NCBI RefSeq assembly: GCF_000003815.2 | Contig: NC_049993.1 | Location: 8,957,135 to 9,019,134, forward strand | Length of the DNA: 62,000 bases | Direction of reading: 5' to 3' | Source of the DNA: Branchiostoma floridae | Taxonomy: Eukaryota > Chordata > Leptocardii > Amphioxiformes > Branchiostomatidae | In this document: in pieces, positions 37,292 to 50,487 of the stretch | Numbering within the stretch: the stretch's first letter is position 1 | Layout: every line of letters starts with the position of its first letter | Program-made: the position numbers and the translations under genes | The notes under the pieces: generated by a model | Databases searched by the model: none | Seen by the model: the letters and a program-made list of their open reading frames with translations, nothing else | Told to the model about the DNA's origin: nothing

Positions 37292-39754
37292 TTACTGTCC
37301 AGATATTCTCCCTAAATCCCTGCCGCAAACAAATGGTATTCAAAACTAAGTACAGCATAACTCTCCACAGGCAGCCTTATTTTCAAATATTTCCAATCAC
37401 ATTCAGTAGACCATTTTATTCACGGGCCAGCAAAGTCCGTTTGCTTGAGTTTTTATCATAGTACATTATATAGAATTATTCAATAAGGGAGGCGTATGAC
37501 ACAGTGCAAAAATGACTTGCAGTGTTATCAATAATTGTATCGGATACTTAATGTCAACGACGTTTGGCCTTTCGATCCATCAGTGTCAGTTAGCACCTTA
37601 ACGGTAACATGTGGAGTGCGCCCTGGGGGGTCGTGAGCCAGGGACTCCAGATGATGGGTCGTTTCTGCTGGGGAGGCTGTCAATCTGTGAGACAGCAGAG
37701 TTCAGATGTGGTGCACTCTTGCAAGCTTGAAGGTTCTTAGGTTATTCGATTTTCAAAATCCTTATGTAAATAGCATGACATTGTGTTAAGGAAATTTATT
37801 CGTCTAACAGATATTTGATGTCAATATTTTTGTTCCCAAAAGTCTGTGTATATACTGCCAGTGAGTGGTATAAAACTCTCTGAGGTTTGAAACTGAGCAA
37901 AGCTTAGCCCGCTATGCCCAAACTCTCACACTCACATTCATCATAGGTGCCCTCTATGCTGACTGTCCTCTTTTCCATTTTGAACCATCCCCAGGCTTCT
38001 ATTTGGTAATTAGTCCTGTAATGTGGACCCAGTCGTCCGTTATCGTCCTACACTCTAATTTCTGCCATTCTTTTGGCTGACGCTCATTACGCCAGTGGAA
38101 CCCATCCCGATTCAGATTGACATGAAGATCCATGGTCTCCATGATCATCCCGTACTTTGGCAGATTAGAAATTCAATACAGTTATTGCCCTATCCATCAT
38201 AGAGAGGCCCGCTCCGGTGTGATTACAGACCTCATAACTCGTCCCTATCCAAAATGAGACCGGCAGATTCCCCACAAGATGGGACAGACTTCTTCTTCAT
38301 CCGGGAATCTGCCTGACAGACTATTATGGGATGTCTGGCGTGTCCCAGATGCCTGTTGCTCGAAGTGGTCGTCGGAGTTTGCGCACTGCTGATGATTGCG
38401 GCTGGAAAAATCTTTGTCAGTGAACACAGACGCACGAAACTATGGGTTCAAACCGAGACTGTTCAATGGATATGAATAGTTAACATAGACAATGCGGTTT
38501 GTGATTATGTGGTATTTCGTAGAAAAGGTTCAATTCGTAGATGCTAATCAAACCCTTCAGGGCAGCGAAGTTATACGGGGACAAGAACACACTAACTCAT
38601 GTATGAGCACTGATATAACGCCAAATGGGCTCTGATAAACGAGAGGCAGAACTCCAAAGTTCCTCAAGAAAAGTGCTTTGTGTGTAGAAGCTGCTCATTT
38701 CATCCACTAACTAAGCATACAAGATGGTTAAGTGGAAGTGCATACTATTTGGCAGTCATGTAAGCAACCCCGCCATATGCTTGTTAGGTTTGTGGTTTGT
38801 GGAATTTAAGAATGAGTGGGCGCCAAGCGCGATGGCGTCGTGCTGAGAGATGCACTTAAGCTTAAGTGGCTGTTATGTGTAAAGGACATAGACGTATCAT
38901 AATTACCACTTCTGTCCTCTTACAGCCTGACAGCGCTTGAAATTTCCATACGTCGTCCACAATTTTTCAATGCACGTTGCTTTAAGAGAAAGAATGTGTG
39001 AATTGTTCAGGCTAATTCTAATTTATGATAAAACATTCTGTATCATAGCATCACATTCTTGCATGTCCCACTGTTCTTCCATAGTTCCTTTGACCATCAC
39101 GTATAGTTAGAATTCATGCTACAAAAGGTAATTTCTGGTGAACAATCTTCTGCAAATTATTCGTCAAAATGACCCATGTCTGTAGTTGAATGATTCAGTG
39201 ACACATTCATTACTAAATAGCTGGCGGGCAGTATGCGCAGCTCTAGATATATAAAGAGTATATGAAGACAAATGATTAAGATTATTCTGGATTTGCAATT
39301 CTAAAACATGCTACAAAACCACTTCAACTCGACTCTTGCAATTGTACTTCAAATATATTTGCGCATTAAGTGTACTGATGTTTAATGTAGATTAATATAA
39401 TCTATGCAACTTGAAAGTAAAGCAATTTTTGCAGTCGCGTCTCAGATATATCCTGTAACTCTTGCTGATAAAATTGTTGTTTACAACGTGTGAAGGCAAG
39501 CTATTAAAAACATGCAGCATTTTGCTACCGGGTGACAGATTGCGCTATCATCCTTATAAGGAAAATACCTCACTTCGATTAAGGAGTGTCTTATTTTCTA
39601 TTTCATCGCATCTTAATTAAACAACACTTAGATCAGCCCCTGTGGCGTTCATGTAACTGGAAAGGAGGCCCGGTGGATTAGTATGAATTAAGTGGTAATT
39701 AGTGCAGAAAGAGGCCCATACGTCAAGAGAATTTCTTACTAGAAAGTTTGACAG

Positions 39755-41640
39755 GATTGGGTCAGGTCTGCCGCCATTTTTTTTTTATGGGCCGCCATTT
39801 TGCATTCCCCTGAGGTGACCGGATGTAAAGGTCGCATCTTCCTTCGTATCCATAAAAGAAAACGTATCAAATTGGATCAGGAGGCGATGTCGATGACCTA
39901 TCTGCAATTGTGAAGGCGAAAATCAAGGCATATTCAATCAAAAGTTGGTCAGGTTGGCCGCCATTTCATCTCACCTTGTCAGCACCGTGATATCTATTTA
40001 TGATTGATTCCTAGCAACTTAAGATTATAGTAATGTACTCCTACGCAACGATTTATGTAGGTCATGCCGGCCGCCATCTTGTCTAACCGTACGCCGTGAT
40101 AAATTCCATGGCGGTGACCGAAAATTGAAGGTTCCTGTCCCCTTTTTTTTGAGTAAAAAAAAACGAGTCAACTTGAGAAGGGATGAGCTGACTTTCGTCG
40201 TTTTATGGTAATTCGAGTGCTTGTTTGCTTGCTGCTTGTATTCCTACGTGCAGAGGTCGAGTTAACAGCCTTTCTCTTTGGTAATGACCTTCCCGATGAA
40301 TTCCATCATAGAGGGTGACCTTAATCCGACAACGCGCATTCAGAAGTATTGCAGGTTTGGGGTACAATGAAGGGTACACAGATGCATTCTATCAAATCAT
40401 CAATTTCAGGGACTGGTCACGCCGGTCTCAATTCTATATTGCCAGCCGCCATGATTGATTTTCTAGAGGTGACCGGAAATTGAAGGCCCTGACTTCCGCA
40501 TATCTGGAGCGGAAGAAACGCATTTTGGATTAGATCAAGGTGGGGTGGTGTAAATTATGGCAATACAAAAAGCATACTCAATCAAGCAAGTTTTCAATTA
40601 TATTCGGGTCAGGGTAGCCATTCTTTAGGCTTCCGCTATGATTCATTTCCCTTGGTTGTGGCAAGAAATTGAAGGTCACAAGTCTCTTTTTATGATGAGT
40701 AAAACGCTCCGCGACTTGCGAGCAGGAACGCAGTTAGCAACATTTTGACTTTACCATTTTACGATACCTTTACATGCCTATGTCCCAGCCGCTACATTAA
40801 GTTTATTTCATGATAGATTATTTTGAATCTGACCAGAACCTTGAGGTTATAAAACTTACGCAGAGCGAAGGAATGACATTTGGAGATGATGAATTGTTGC
40901 AATTAATATCGACCCGAGTTCTCCTCCCCATCATAGAAAGTGAGCAGATCTGACCATTCGTCATAATTGATTTCTTTGAAAGTACACAAAAATTAGCGAC
41001 CCAGATTCCTTACTTAAGAAGCTTTGGGCGAGGGCAACCTACACATGTAATTTATTGTTTTATTGTTAGTAGATCATAAGTGTTAGTAAGATAACGTTTT
41101 GTAAATAGTAGTTATGAGTTATGTATTTTATGGAAGAGGACTCCAAGAAGAGTAGTGGTTGTATTTCAACAATGCTAAAGATTCTTAAATAAGATAAACA
41201 AAAAGAAACATACAAATAATAGCTTATAGGTCTTGGTTAATGCAACTGTTCTTTTTTGTTCATAGTCTATTTCTAGAATATCATCGGAATTGTAGCGTAC
41301 GACTTCCCTTAGCCAGTTGGTCTAGGGCGCGATTTGAGCACGATTGAGGTAAAGTGGGATAAATGTACATTATGCGTATGATCTTAAATCATACTCATAA
41401 ATCATAAATGATACTCGTGTTAGCCAGCTTGAGCTGCTGTTAAGTAAGGATTACTGTAGAACCATAATGCTCAAACTTTCAGCTGTAAGTAGGCCATTCA
41501 ATACAGCCGCCATCTTGCCTCCACCGGCGGCCATGATGGATTTTTTCAATGCTTTGCTATAAGGTTGATCAGAAGGTCACGACATATGTCATAGCATAGT
41601 ACAAAACCAAATTCAGCAGAACGGCAATTTGGAGGATATC
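39755..41640. repeat. Array of diverged units rich in GCCGCCAT
   Basis: A loose series of units pairs a GCCGCCAT block with GAGGTGACCGGAAATTGAAGGTC or a variant of it, followed by CATATCTGGAGCGG or ACGAGTCAAC-type stretches. Units are recognisable near 39.79, 40.07, 40.44, 40.62, 40.79 and 41.51 kb with variable spacing. Strict GCCGCCAT occurs at 39770, 39791, 39957, 40070, 40445 and 41506, and ACCGCCAT occurs on the minus strand at 40108-40115. Several continue as TTTTG or CTTG, matching the YY1 consensus. It is most likely an old dispersed tandem repeat. I see no protein. Confidence 0.55.
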
Positions 41641-42220
41641 ATCTTATAACTGATGAAGGCACCGATAGCGTTACTATATGGTGCTATTATATTGATTTAA
41701 AGGAAAAGTGCTTGTATCAGCCATAGCGGCTGCTATTCGAGGGATGTCTGTTCAACTTCAGGCCAGCGAGTATCGACAGCATGTAGTGGTGCTTGAAATA
41801 TCTAGGATGAGTACGATCCTTGCTTTTAACGTTCGCTATTCGCACGTAGATAACAATCTTGAAAACTACTCAAAGGTCCTGTTCTATTTTAGGGAACAAA
41901 GCGGCGTTTATGTCAGTGATGCGGTTCATGCCAACGTTGACATTGAACAGGCCGTTTCTTATTCCCCTCGGGTGTAAATTGACAGTCACTGCCAAGGACC
42001 TCTTTTAACCTCATTCAGTGACTTGTGGAAAGAAACAAAAGCAGCTTTTGAAAGTTTGATATGGCTTTATGCTAGGTAGAGACCTAATGCACATCACCGA
42101 AGTAGGCCATTGGAGAATTAGACATCAGTACCGTAATACACAAATACTGTCCACTTGTAGATACAAATCCGGTTTACGTGTTCACGTGTACACACATTCT
42201 GATCACGTTGTATGTGCATA

Positions 42221-42340
42221 GGTTATCACTGTGTAACTTAGGGTATCATTGTGCAAATTAGGTTATCACTGTACAAGTTAGCTTATGATTGTGTTAGTTG
42301 GGGTATCATTGTGTAAGTTAGGTTATCATTTCGCAAGTCA
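42221..42340 (+). repeat. Six exact 20-bp tandem units
   Basis: Six consecutive 20-base units run without any length change. They are of the form GGTTATCACTGTGTAACTTA, GGGTATCATTGTGCAAATTA and so on, about 75-90% identical to each other. The strict 20-base register is notable. It is non-coding. Confidence 0.9.
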
Positions 42341-45300
42341 TGATCAGCTAAAGGATTGGTCATAGTCATACTATAGGGACCCACAATAAGTGCTGAGGTC
42401 ATATTGATTTGCAAACGGTAACCCTTACCAGAACAGAACCCAGGCGCAACAGTTGCTGAATTCCACGCAAATGTCACGGCCGCCAAGACATTTAGAGCAG
42501 ACGTTACTGAGACGGAATAACTGAATTTTCCTATAAATTACTATCCGTAAATAGAGCCATGATTTAGTTACATTCTACGCTTGGTCTGCCAAGAAAGATT
42601 ATAAATCTAATTTGTACTGTAGACTGTCGGTCCCTATCCGCATGCCAGGGGAGCTCATTTGTCAGACATCTTCATATAGGAAAGGACACATGGTGACGGC
42701 TTTACAGTTTCAATATTTGTCGGCACTTCAACACCCACGTCTTTTCAGAACAGAAGTTTTCGTGCTTGTGGGATTAGACTAGATTACCAAAGTGTTACGT
42801 AAGTTGACGTCAGTAAGATACAATGAGTCCCGTGCAAGTGGCATGATCAACACCTCCGTTGGTCATTGATAAATGAAGGAAGACCAGAAGTCCTAACTTT
42901 TGCGCAGCCTCATTACTCTTTGGGTACCGACTGTCTGTCTTCAAAGATGTATATAAAAGCCAAACATGATTGTAGGCGTTTAAATGACGCAAAAAGACGT
43001 TTGTTAAGACACTTTAGAGGCCCACGTTGGTCCATACTTGGGTCAAACATTACTTAGATAAGGTCTACAGTATTTTATTAGCTTCATTTTTGTTTGTTTT
43101 GAATATTACTACAGCACTGTTTAAGGCGATACGTACCCCCCTCCCCATAAAATGTATCCTATATGAAAATCGGCATCTTCATACAGACGTCTGATAAAGG
43201 ACAGAGAACTTGCATGATATTGGTGAGCTGGAATGTGATTGTGGTGATTGAAGGAATACGATGAGTGCAAGGTTCATTGTAATTAATTGTCTGGAATTTA
43301 ACAGTGTAAGCTAATTAATTAGTTACATATATAATAATGATAGGAATTGGTGTGTTTCATAGAACGCGATGATGGTAGTGGCCAGTTGCTTAAAATGTGA
43401 TTACGGTATTGCTAGGTTTCTGGAAATGCAAAATCAACAAGCACATATCATCACTTCAACTGCAATGGTTGAAAGACTAGGCTTCCAAGAAGTTTGCAGC
43501 GGTACGATTCCTATTATCAAACTGTCGGTGATTCGTTACAATAACATTCGTTTTGTCTAAACACAGCACAGCTACAGATCAATGCCACCTTTCTCATAAA
43601 CTCCCCACAGCCCTTCACAAAATCCCCATCCATCTTTCCCCAAGTATGGCTTTGTTCATTCCCCGGAAAAAAACGACACCTACACTCTTCTGTTGATAAC
43701 TCATCTCTGATGTATCCGAAGTGAGTAACTAGCTGTTCTCTGCACCCGTGAGTTTCAGACTTAGGTTATAGACTTTCTCCCCACCAAGTAGGAGTTGATT
43801 GAAAACACAGGGGCCTCGTCGCAGGCATACATCACGTCGCCGTGGCGTTTTAATTAATAAACCATGGAGGCGGAAGTCCTCTTAATGAGAAATCTGTCCA
43901 TTTACTGGCACCAATAACGTCTGCCTCGAGCACCGGAGCGTAAATGTGTCCTTTGTGGAGGATTAGGTTCATAGACTGGAAGTTTGCCGGGCAGACGCCA
44001 TACAGATAGATGGGAATTATTCCGGGGCAATGGCTTTGTCATCATGAGCGACATTAATGTTTCAAAGTTTTCTGGAAAATACTGAGAGTCAAATGGCAAT
44101 TTCGTGGAAGATGTATGTTTGGTCAGAATTTGTTCACGGAGGATTGTGGCGGATATGTTTTCCAAAAAAAAATACCAGAGGAGTTGAAGACAGAGAGCAA
44201 AACCAGCTTGATGTCGTCCTCTCCCAGATGTTTTTCTGAATTTTCTAGGCAGACATTTGATTGAAACTTTTGTATCATCCTACGTATCTGAATCACCATT
44301 TGGGTATTTTGTTCATTAATTATTTTTCGTATATATAAATCAATTGTTTCTCGCATATAGAAATGCTATATACTAGTATGTTTTCCAACTGATTTACTGT
44401 AAGATAAACAGATGTACTTCGTTCTGTGATTTTGTTAATGTAAATAAAGGCTAAAACCTAGATTATTTGGATCCAATCAATATTAGTCTTAATCAAGTTT
44501 CCTGACTGTTTTTCATTTTACACTCTACACTAAATCCAATGCTTAAGCATGATGCCTTTGTGTCGTCGCCATTTTCATTACGCTCAATGTAGTTGTTATA
44601 ATCAATGACATTTACCACCAATGAAAAGTCTCACATATGGGATAGATGGTACACAGATACCAAACATCAATAAATGTCCTATACATTAGGACTTTTCATA
44701 AATAAATCTGTTTTCCAGCAGTCACAATTTACAAAATGAGTAGATGAAATAATATAAACTATTTTGATGAACATGTGTGACACGTAGGTAACACTAAAAA
44801 TTATCTTACAAAGCATCTACTTACGATCCAATGTAACTTTATTTATTTTGGTGGCGGGTAATCAAACTTCAATACTGTTGTAGATGTGTTTTCATTTTCA
44901 AAAAGGATGCTAAGGGGGAAAAACATGACATCTATTTTAGTACTTTAGAAACTACGTCATCTATTACATTTGTTACGCACTTTCTCTGTGTAACACGATC
45001 AGCAAATTAATGTATCCGTTTACAAAGAAACAACATGTCAATTTCACAGAAATACATACTTACGATACATTCATACATGACATACAGTCAATGATACATT
45101 CTAGTCTCTGAGATTCTAGTATACCACTTCTCAAAACAATGCATCTAAAACTTGAGATAAAAGACCCTTTCGCTGGCCCCTGTGCAATAAAATCCACCAA
45201 GGGAACAGGTAACCCTTCCGTTTAGGGCGTACCCTTTCCCGGTTGCCATGACGACAAGCAGAGAAAACTAGGCCACCCATATGACCACCTGACTCCGTTA

Positions 45301-48192
45301 TAAATGACAGCTTAACCTAGGTGTTAGTCGACCCATTCCGAGGCCGTGCACAACCGTCAAGCGACACATTTTTTTTAAAACGCTATCGAGTGGACGCGTT
45401 CTGTTCTAGCCTCCTGACCTAGATGTGGTACATTGACTAGGATTGAAATACTGGCCGGGCAAATCCCCGCTGTTGTAGAAAGCAATCCGTCTAACAGCAC
45501 GCAGGAAATGCGGGTGATAGGGTATTGATAATACAAGACCGATGGCTTATTGCCCTAATGCCACGGATTAGCCCTGATTCTTCTTTCCCTGGACATAAAT
45601 TTGTTTCGAACGGTCCTTTCATTTCTGAGATAAGTGACGTGATTGGAACAACGCTGAAGAAATTCTGTTGATTCTGTTGAAGACTGGCAGGAGAATGAAA
45701 GGTCATTATGTCGTTCCAGACTCGTCCTTCTTGTAACCTACATTTGTACATTGATCGCGTCTAAAAATGGATAAAGAGGACGAAAAGAAGGAGACGAGCG
45801 TGTCCATCTCATATCAAGTTTTGTGTCGAACCCTTGCAAGTTTGAAAGCAAGTGGTACAAGCAATTCTAACATTATTGAATGAATAAACTTTAACAAATA
45901 AAGATATTTCGAGAGCCGACATATACAGACATCCTAATTCTTCACGGTCTTTCAAAGTGATCAGACAAAAGGGCAACTTGATGACAAAAATCCTTGTATT
46001 TTCGGACAGATTATGCAAATTACATATTATGTAGGTTTCTCTTTGACGCAAAATGTATAAAAATTTTGTATATGCCTTGAATGTTGCATCGGAACACTTC
46101 ATGTCAAAGGTAAAGGTTCATGACCTCGATCCCGTCATGCACCTGAGCAGGAATTGTTAACGGTGCCGCACGGCTTGTGAAACATCGATCAGTCACAACC
46201 ATGTTAGACCTATTTTACCTTCACACATGCAATCCATCAGGGTTTGTCAAATCGACAGTCAGTACCAGATGCCGCAGCGACGAGACAAAAAATCACTTGT
46301 TTAATTGATCAATTCCTTGCCAAAACAACGCAAGGAATTGCTACAAGGTACTTAATTAGGACGTAGATTGATAGGATAACCAGCACACACGGTGCTCAAT
46401 TAACCATGACTAAAAACGCAATGTATAAAAATGCAGTGTTCAAATTCTGTTGATACAAAATGAATGATTATATTGACATAACCGTACAGTTCGACTCACA
46501 TCTAATACTGAATTACAATAAGGTTTTCTTATTGAATATCGCGGGTTCATTGTTTTTATTCTATCGCTTCCTAACATATGTACTAAGCTGGTGCAAAACG
46601 TCAGTATTTTTGATCAGATAAAGATTTTTCTTGGACAGAATTACTTGTTCTATATGGTTTATTTGTCTTACGATTGATCATGGCGTGTATTGACCGTGAC
46701 GGCAATTTGTATCTTGGATATTGCGGTCCATCGTCTTGCCACGCCTCCTTGTGTTTTGTGTAGGAACTGCACAGTAATATTATTGAATATTCACATGTTC
46801 CTTACTGATGTATGATGAAGGATGAACTGTGATGCTGCAACACCCAGTGTTTACAAACACTCACGTTTCATGCCAATAGACAGAAAGTATTATTTTTACT
46901 CACTCTGTGGATTTTCAATGAAAAACTTTTTCTGTGTGTTTGAAATTTTACTGCACGAAACTTTACAGACACGTTGACAAAAGTGTCATTTCAAATCGAT
47001 CAATTCAGCTTTAATTCATCGTCCCTCGTGAGACGTCTGATTGTTTGGAGGCCTTCTGCTCTCTTTCAGACCTACTCTGTTCAACATACCACTTACGATA
47101 ATGCCTTGTGCCTGCCTTCAAATCATCGGGGGAAACAAACGCTGCCGATTTCCCAAATTTCAGCTCCCGGGCAGGGGGCGTCGCCTCTCCCGCGGTCTCC
47201 CCTGTCATTTCCCCAATTATCAGTGTATCTCCAGATGCTTCTTAATTTGGACGTTTTTCCTTAATGATGTATATTTTCCAGGACTGTCCGATGGTTGCTG
47301 GTGATTTGTGGTTAAGGCAGATTGCCTCTATCATGCTGCCTAGTCTGGCCAGACGGGGTCATTACAGGCACGGTGATTCCGGAGTGAGGGAGTCACAGGG
47401 AGATGTTTGAAACAGGAAAAGTCTGCCACATATCGGACAATTCTACAGCAGTAAACTATGCCAGATCGTTCCAAGTTGGGGAGACAGACTCTGTTTTCTT
47501 TCAAACTGATGTAAAGTGATTTGAGTAGCTAATTGCTACAAGTACATGTACTACAGTAATAGTTATAATTACTTCCGCCATCACTACATATATCATGCAC
47601 TTATACTTTAAAATTGCCATATTTCTCCAGACACATTTGGACATTTGAACTACGGACAATGCCAATGATTACGTGAAAGAGAGAACTCGGCATATCATAC
47701 TTAACTACAGATTGCTCTTAATATATACTCGCGAGTGTAACTTGATAACAGATTGGCGTGGAGAGAAGGCTGACCTTTTTTGTCGTTTCCAACTCCAACG
47801 TTTCACTGTCTTTTGATTGCACCGATTTTTGTCTGACGATTGAGTTTTACTCTCACAATCATGTATGAAGAATGTGCTTGTGTTTTGTCTTCCAATACCG
47901 TCTTTTCATCAACTATGTGTCAACTCACAAATCTGTTGACATTCTACTGTAAGACATAATCCCTTATCTATCACGATAATCCTTAAGAAATTCCTTCCCT
48001 AGTCCTTAATTGTCAGGTGCTAATTAAAACTCCCGTAGACCTGATAAGTCGGAAAGTTGGGTCCATCGCCAGTGGCCCTAATTACGCAGAAGTCAATTTG
48101 TCGGGTAATCCGGGCAATCTCCCGACCATGGCACACCCCATGTCACTCCGGCACTGTGCTTAATCATAGGCTGTCGATACTGTAATGTGGAA

Positions 48193-48585
48193 ACTTCTAC
48201 AACTCCTCCGGGAAATATGGCAACTTACAAACTACTCTTCCGGGAAACGTGCCGACTTAAAATGACTCTTCCGGAAATGTGGCGACTTACAGATGACTCT
48301 TCCGGGAAATATGGCGACTTAAAATTACTCTTCCGGGAATATGGCAACTTACAAACTACTCTATCGGAAATGTGGCAACTTACAAACTACTCTTCCGAAA
48401 AATGTAGCGACTTAAGATGACTCTTCCGGAAATATGGCGACTTACAAATGACTATACCGGGAAATGTGGCGACATAAAACGAGTCTTGTCGATGAATGTT
48501 GCATCTTACAATTAATCTTTCCGGGAATGTGGTGACTTACAATTAGCTCTGCCGAGTATGTGACGACTTCCAAGAAACTTTTCCT
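48193..48585 (+). repeat. 31-bp minisatellite
   Basis: About twelve to thirteen units of 30-32 bases are built on ACTCTTCCGGGAAATATGG, GCGACTTA and a variable AAAATG/CAAACT end. Units become more diverged to the right. An open frame runs through part of it, but the unit length is not a multiple of three and the peptide is only a by-product. Confidence 0.9.
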
Positions 48586-50010
48586 GAAATCCTGGAATGG
48601 AATATGTAAATATGCTCTAATTCTACTGTCAACTAATTGCCTATGTATCAAGTGCTGTCTACTTTCACGACTGTACTGTGTTATCAATATCTTACAGGGC
48701 CACAATGGTTTTATTGGACGCTATGATATGATTGTCCATATAATTTAAAGTTTACTACACATCTTCATTATGCTTGTATGGTCCGTTCTATGGGATCCGT
48801 TTAGTTTGATAATTTCTTTTCCGTACATTTACGTCCATAACATGCAATATGGGTAATACAGTGACAGGTATCGGTAATTCAGTCTATAAATCTATATGCA
48901 TTAATCAATTAATTGAAGTATTGGTTACTTGAGACTTGGCAGGGTTTAAGAGTGCTGGTTGCTGTGGTGTTAAGAACACTGACGGTTAGAATCCACTGAT
49001 GTCAGTTGCACTGTGTCTGTAAAGTCTGTATTATCAGAAGAGAAATCCCTGCATGATGGAGTGGTAAATGATTCGTCCTGCCCGCAGGCACGCCGAACTG
49101 AGGAACGTAATTGGGGTCTACCTGTGGAGCAGGGAACGACCCATTAGGCTGGGAAATAGGGGTCATGAGAGAAACCATAACCGACGGGGACAGCTTACGT
49201 CTCTAACGAGCCCTATAGGGAGCCAAGTCATAGACCTCGTCAAGACAGCGACGTTATGGGAAGGGATCAGCTCAAAATGAAGTCGGGTTTACTCTTAAGA
49301 TCGATTGCCTGATGGGGCACTCTGAGAGGTACAGGAAGTGTTTGCTTCCGTATGTACCATAGAAGTACGTCTTCTCGCTGTGTGTTTGTGCATTTTCTTT
49401 TGATCTTTAGATGGCAATACATTTTAGTCAAACCTATAAAAGGATAGCATTATGACGCTAACGTCACTGGTCCCCCTGAGGGGAGCAATTGCGTTTCTAA
49501 TGGGCAAAGGAACAAAAGAAGAACACACGACCTCCGCCATTCGTTTTCTTTTTTGGAAACCTAATAAAAACGTTACAATGCGTTTACAGCAAGCCTTTTC
49601 TTCAGCTATTATTCTTTAAAGCCCAAAACAAAAGCCCTGCAGTTGGAGGAGGGGGTTACACCACTTGCTGTCCAAGGAACAAATCTACCATAACATCTCC
49701 AGAACACGAGATATCAACATCGGGAGATCCGCTGCAATGCCATAACCTGCCGCTAGGGGAGGTCTATTAATTTCAAGACCCACATACTGGTATACCAAAT
49801 ATCAATCTATCCGGGCGCAGAGTTATCGTGCGGACAGACACCAACGTGACAAACAGCGACTTCGAAATCCTCCTTTTCACGGAGGTCATGATACCTGACA
49901 AAGTCTCACTTAACACAATACTTACATCATTTACGACCTAACATACTTACACAAGATTAACCGTATACTATTTTACATACTTACATACATCTTACATATC
50001 TTACCCACCT

Positions 50011-50055
50011 CACTCACTCACTCACTCACTCACTCACTCACTCACTCACTCACTC
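50011..50055 (+). repeat. (CACT)n microsatellite upstream of exon C
   Basis: About eleven perfect tetramer copies end about 93 bases before the exon C acceptor. They are preceded by TTACATA-type short repeats. The tract is likely length-polymorphic and sits where it could affect use of the acceptor. Confidence 0.95.
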
Positions 50056-50148
50056 TGGCCGGCCCATAACCACAGTGGTCATAGGGGCTCCAAGACAGCC
50101 GACAGTGGTGATCTTTGCCCATCTTGTTGCGTCCTCTGCCTCCCTCAG

Positions 50149-50454
50149 CATCTAAGTATAAAGAAAATATGCCTGAATATGGATTTTCATTTTATGGTAC
50201 CACATGTTGTTATACAGATAGTCATATCCAGCGTCACCACAATAACCGGAACCGGAACCAGCAAGACGACAACTTGAAGAGGTTCGCGCGTGCGCTCTAC
50301 GACTACTACCCGCAGGAGGAAGGCGAGCTCCACCTGCAGGTTGATGACGTCATCGAGATCGTGAACAGAGATGACTCTGGTTGGTGGTACGGGCGGACCC
50401 GCGGCAAGGAGGGGCTTTTCCCGGCCAACTACGTGGAAGTCACGTCATTGGGAG
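50149..50454 (+). CDS. Exon C: linker and second, canonical SH3 domain
   Basis: The acceptor GCCTCCCTCAG is strong, and the donor is GGGAG|GTACGG. Phase is 1 on both sides, matching exon B and exon D. Residues 1-45 form a polar linker with a vicinal CC (20-21), HH (30-31) and an Asn/Arg/Gln-rich run (NNRNRNQQDDN). Residues 46-98 form an SH3 domain with all hallmark residues: ALYDY (49-53), ELHLQVDDVIEIV, DDSGWWYG (75-82), EGLFPANYVEV (88-98). It should bind proline-rich PxxP ligands at the membrane. A weaker in-frame acceptor (TTATACAG, start 50218, also phase 1) would shorten the linker by 23 codons. High GC and C/G-ending codons mark it as a real exon. Confidence 0.9.
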
Positions 50455-50487
50455 GTACGGGATTACCCTTTAACTTGTATTCTTGGT

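Larger units (their letters stand above)
18470..50148 (+). other. Intron B (about 31.7 kb)
   Basis: This is the inferred phase-1 intron between the two SH3 exons. I searched it for further GC-rich exons with phase-1 borders and found none that I can support, but short exons could be missed. Its content is repeats: a CA microsatellite beside the exon B donor, a SINE (21.2 kb), MITE copies (23.9 and 37.0 kb), a hexamer array (26.2 kb), a TTACG/TTATG array (28.3 kb), tandem duplications (25.6, 31.6 and 33.2 kb), a GCCGCCAT-rich array (39.8-41.6 kb), a 20-bp array (42.2 kb), a 31-bp array (48.2 kb) and a CACT array (50.0 kb). Two separate genes cannot be fully excluded, but the phase match argues for one. 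Confidence 0.55.

Noticed and set aside
41708-41977. Plus-strand frame of about 89 codons next to the GCCGCCAT array
   Set aside because: It matches no known domain, has no suitable phase-1 acceptor and donor, and its codon use is unlike the real exons.
43270-43325. Cluster of TAATTA homeodomain-type sites, including CTAATTAATTAG
   Set aside because: Such AT-rich palindromes are frequent by chance in DNA of this composition, and nothing else nearby suggests an enhancer.
48187-48420. Open frame reading Met/Leu/Trp-rich repeats
   Set aside because: It is translated from the 31-bp minisatellite; the unit is not a multiple of three and the peptide changes frame pattern.
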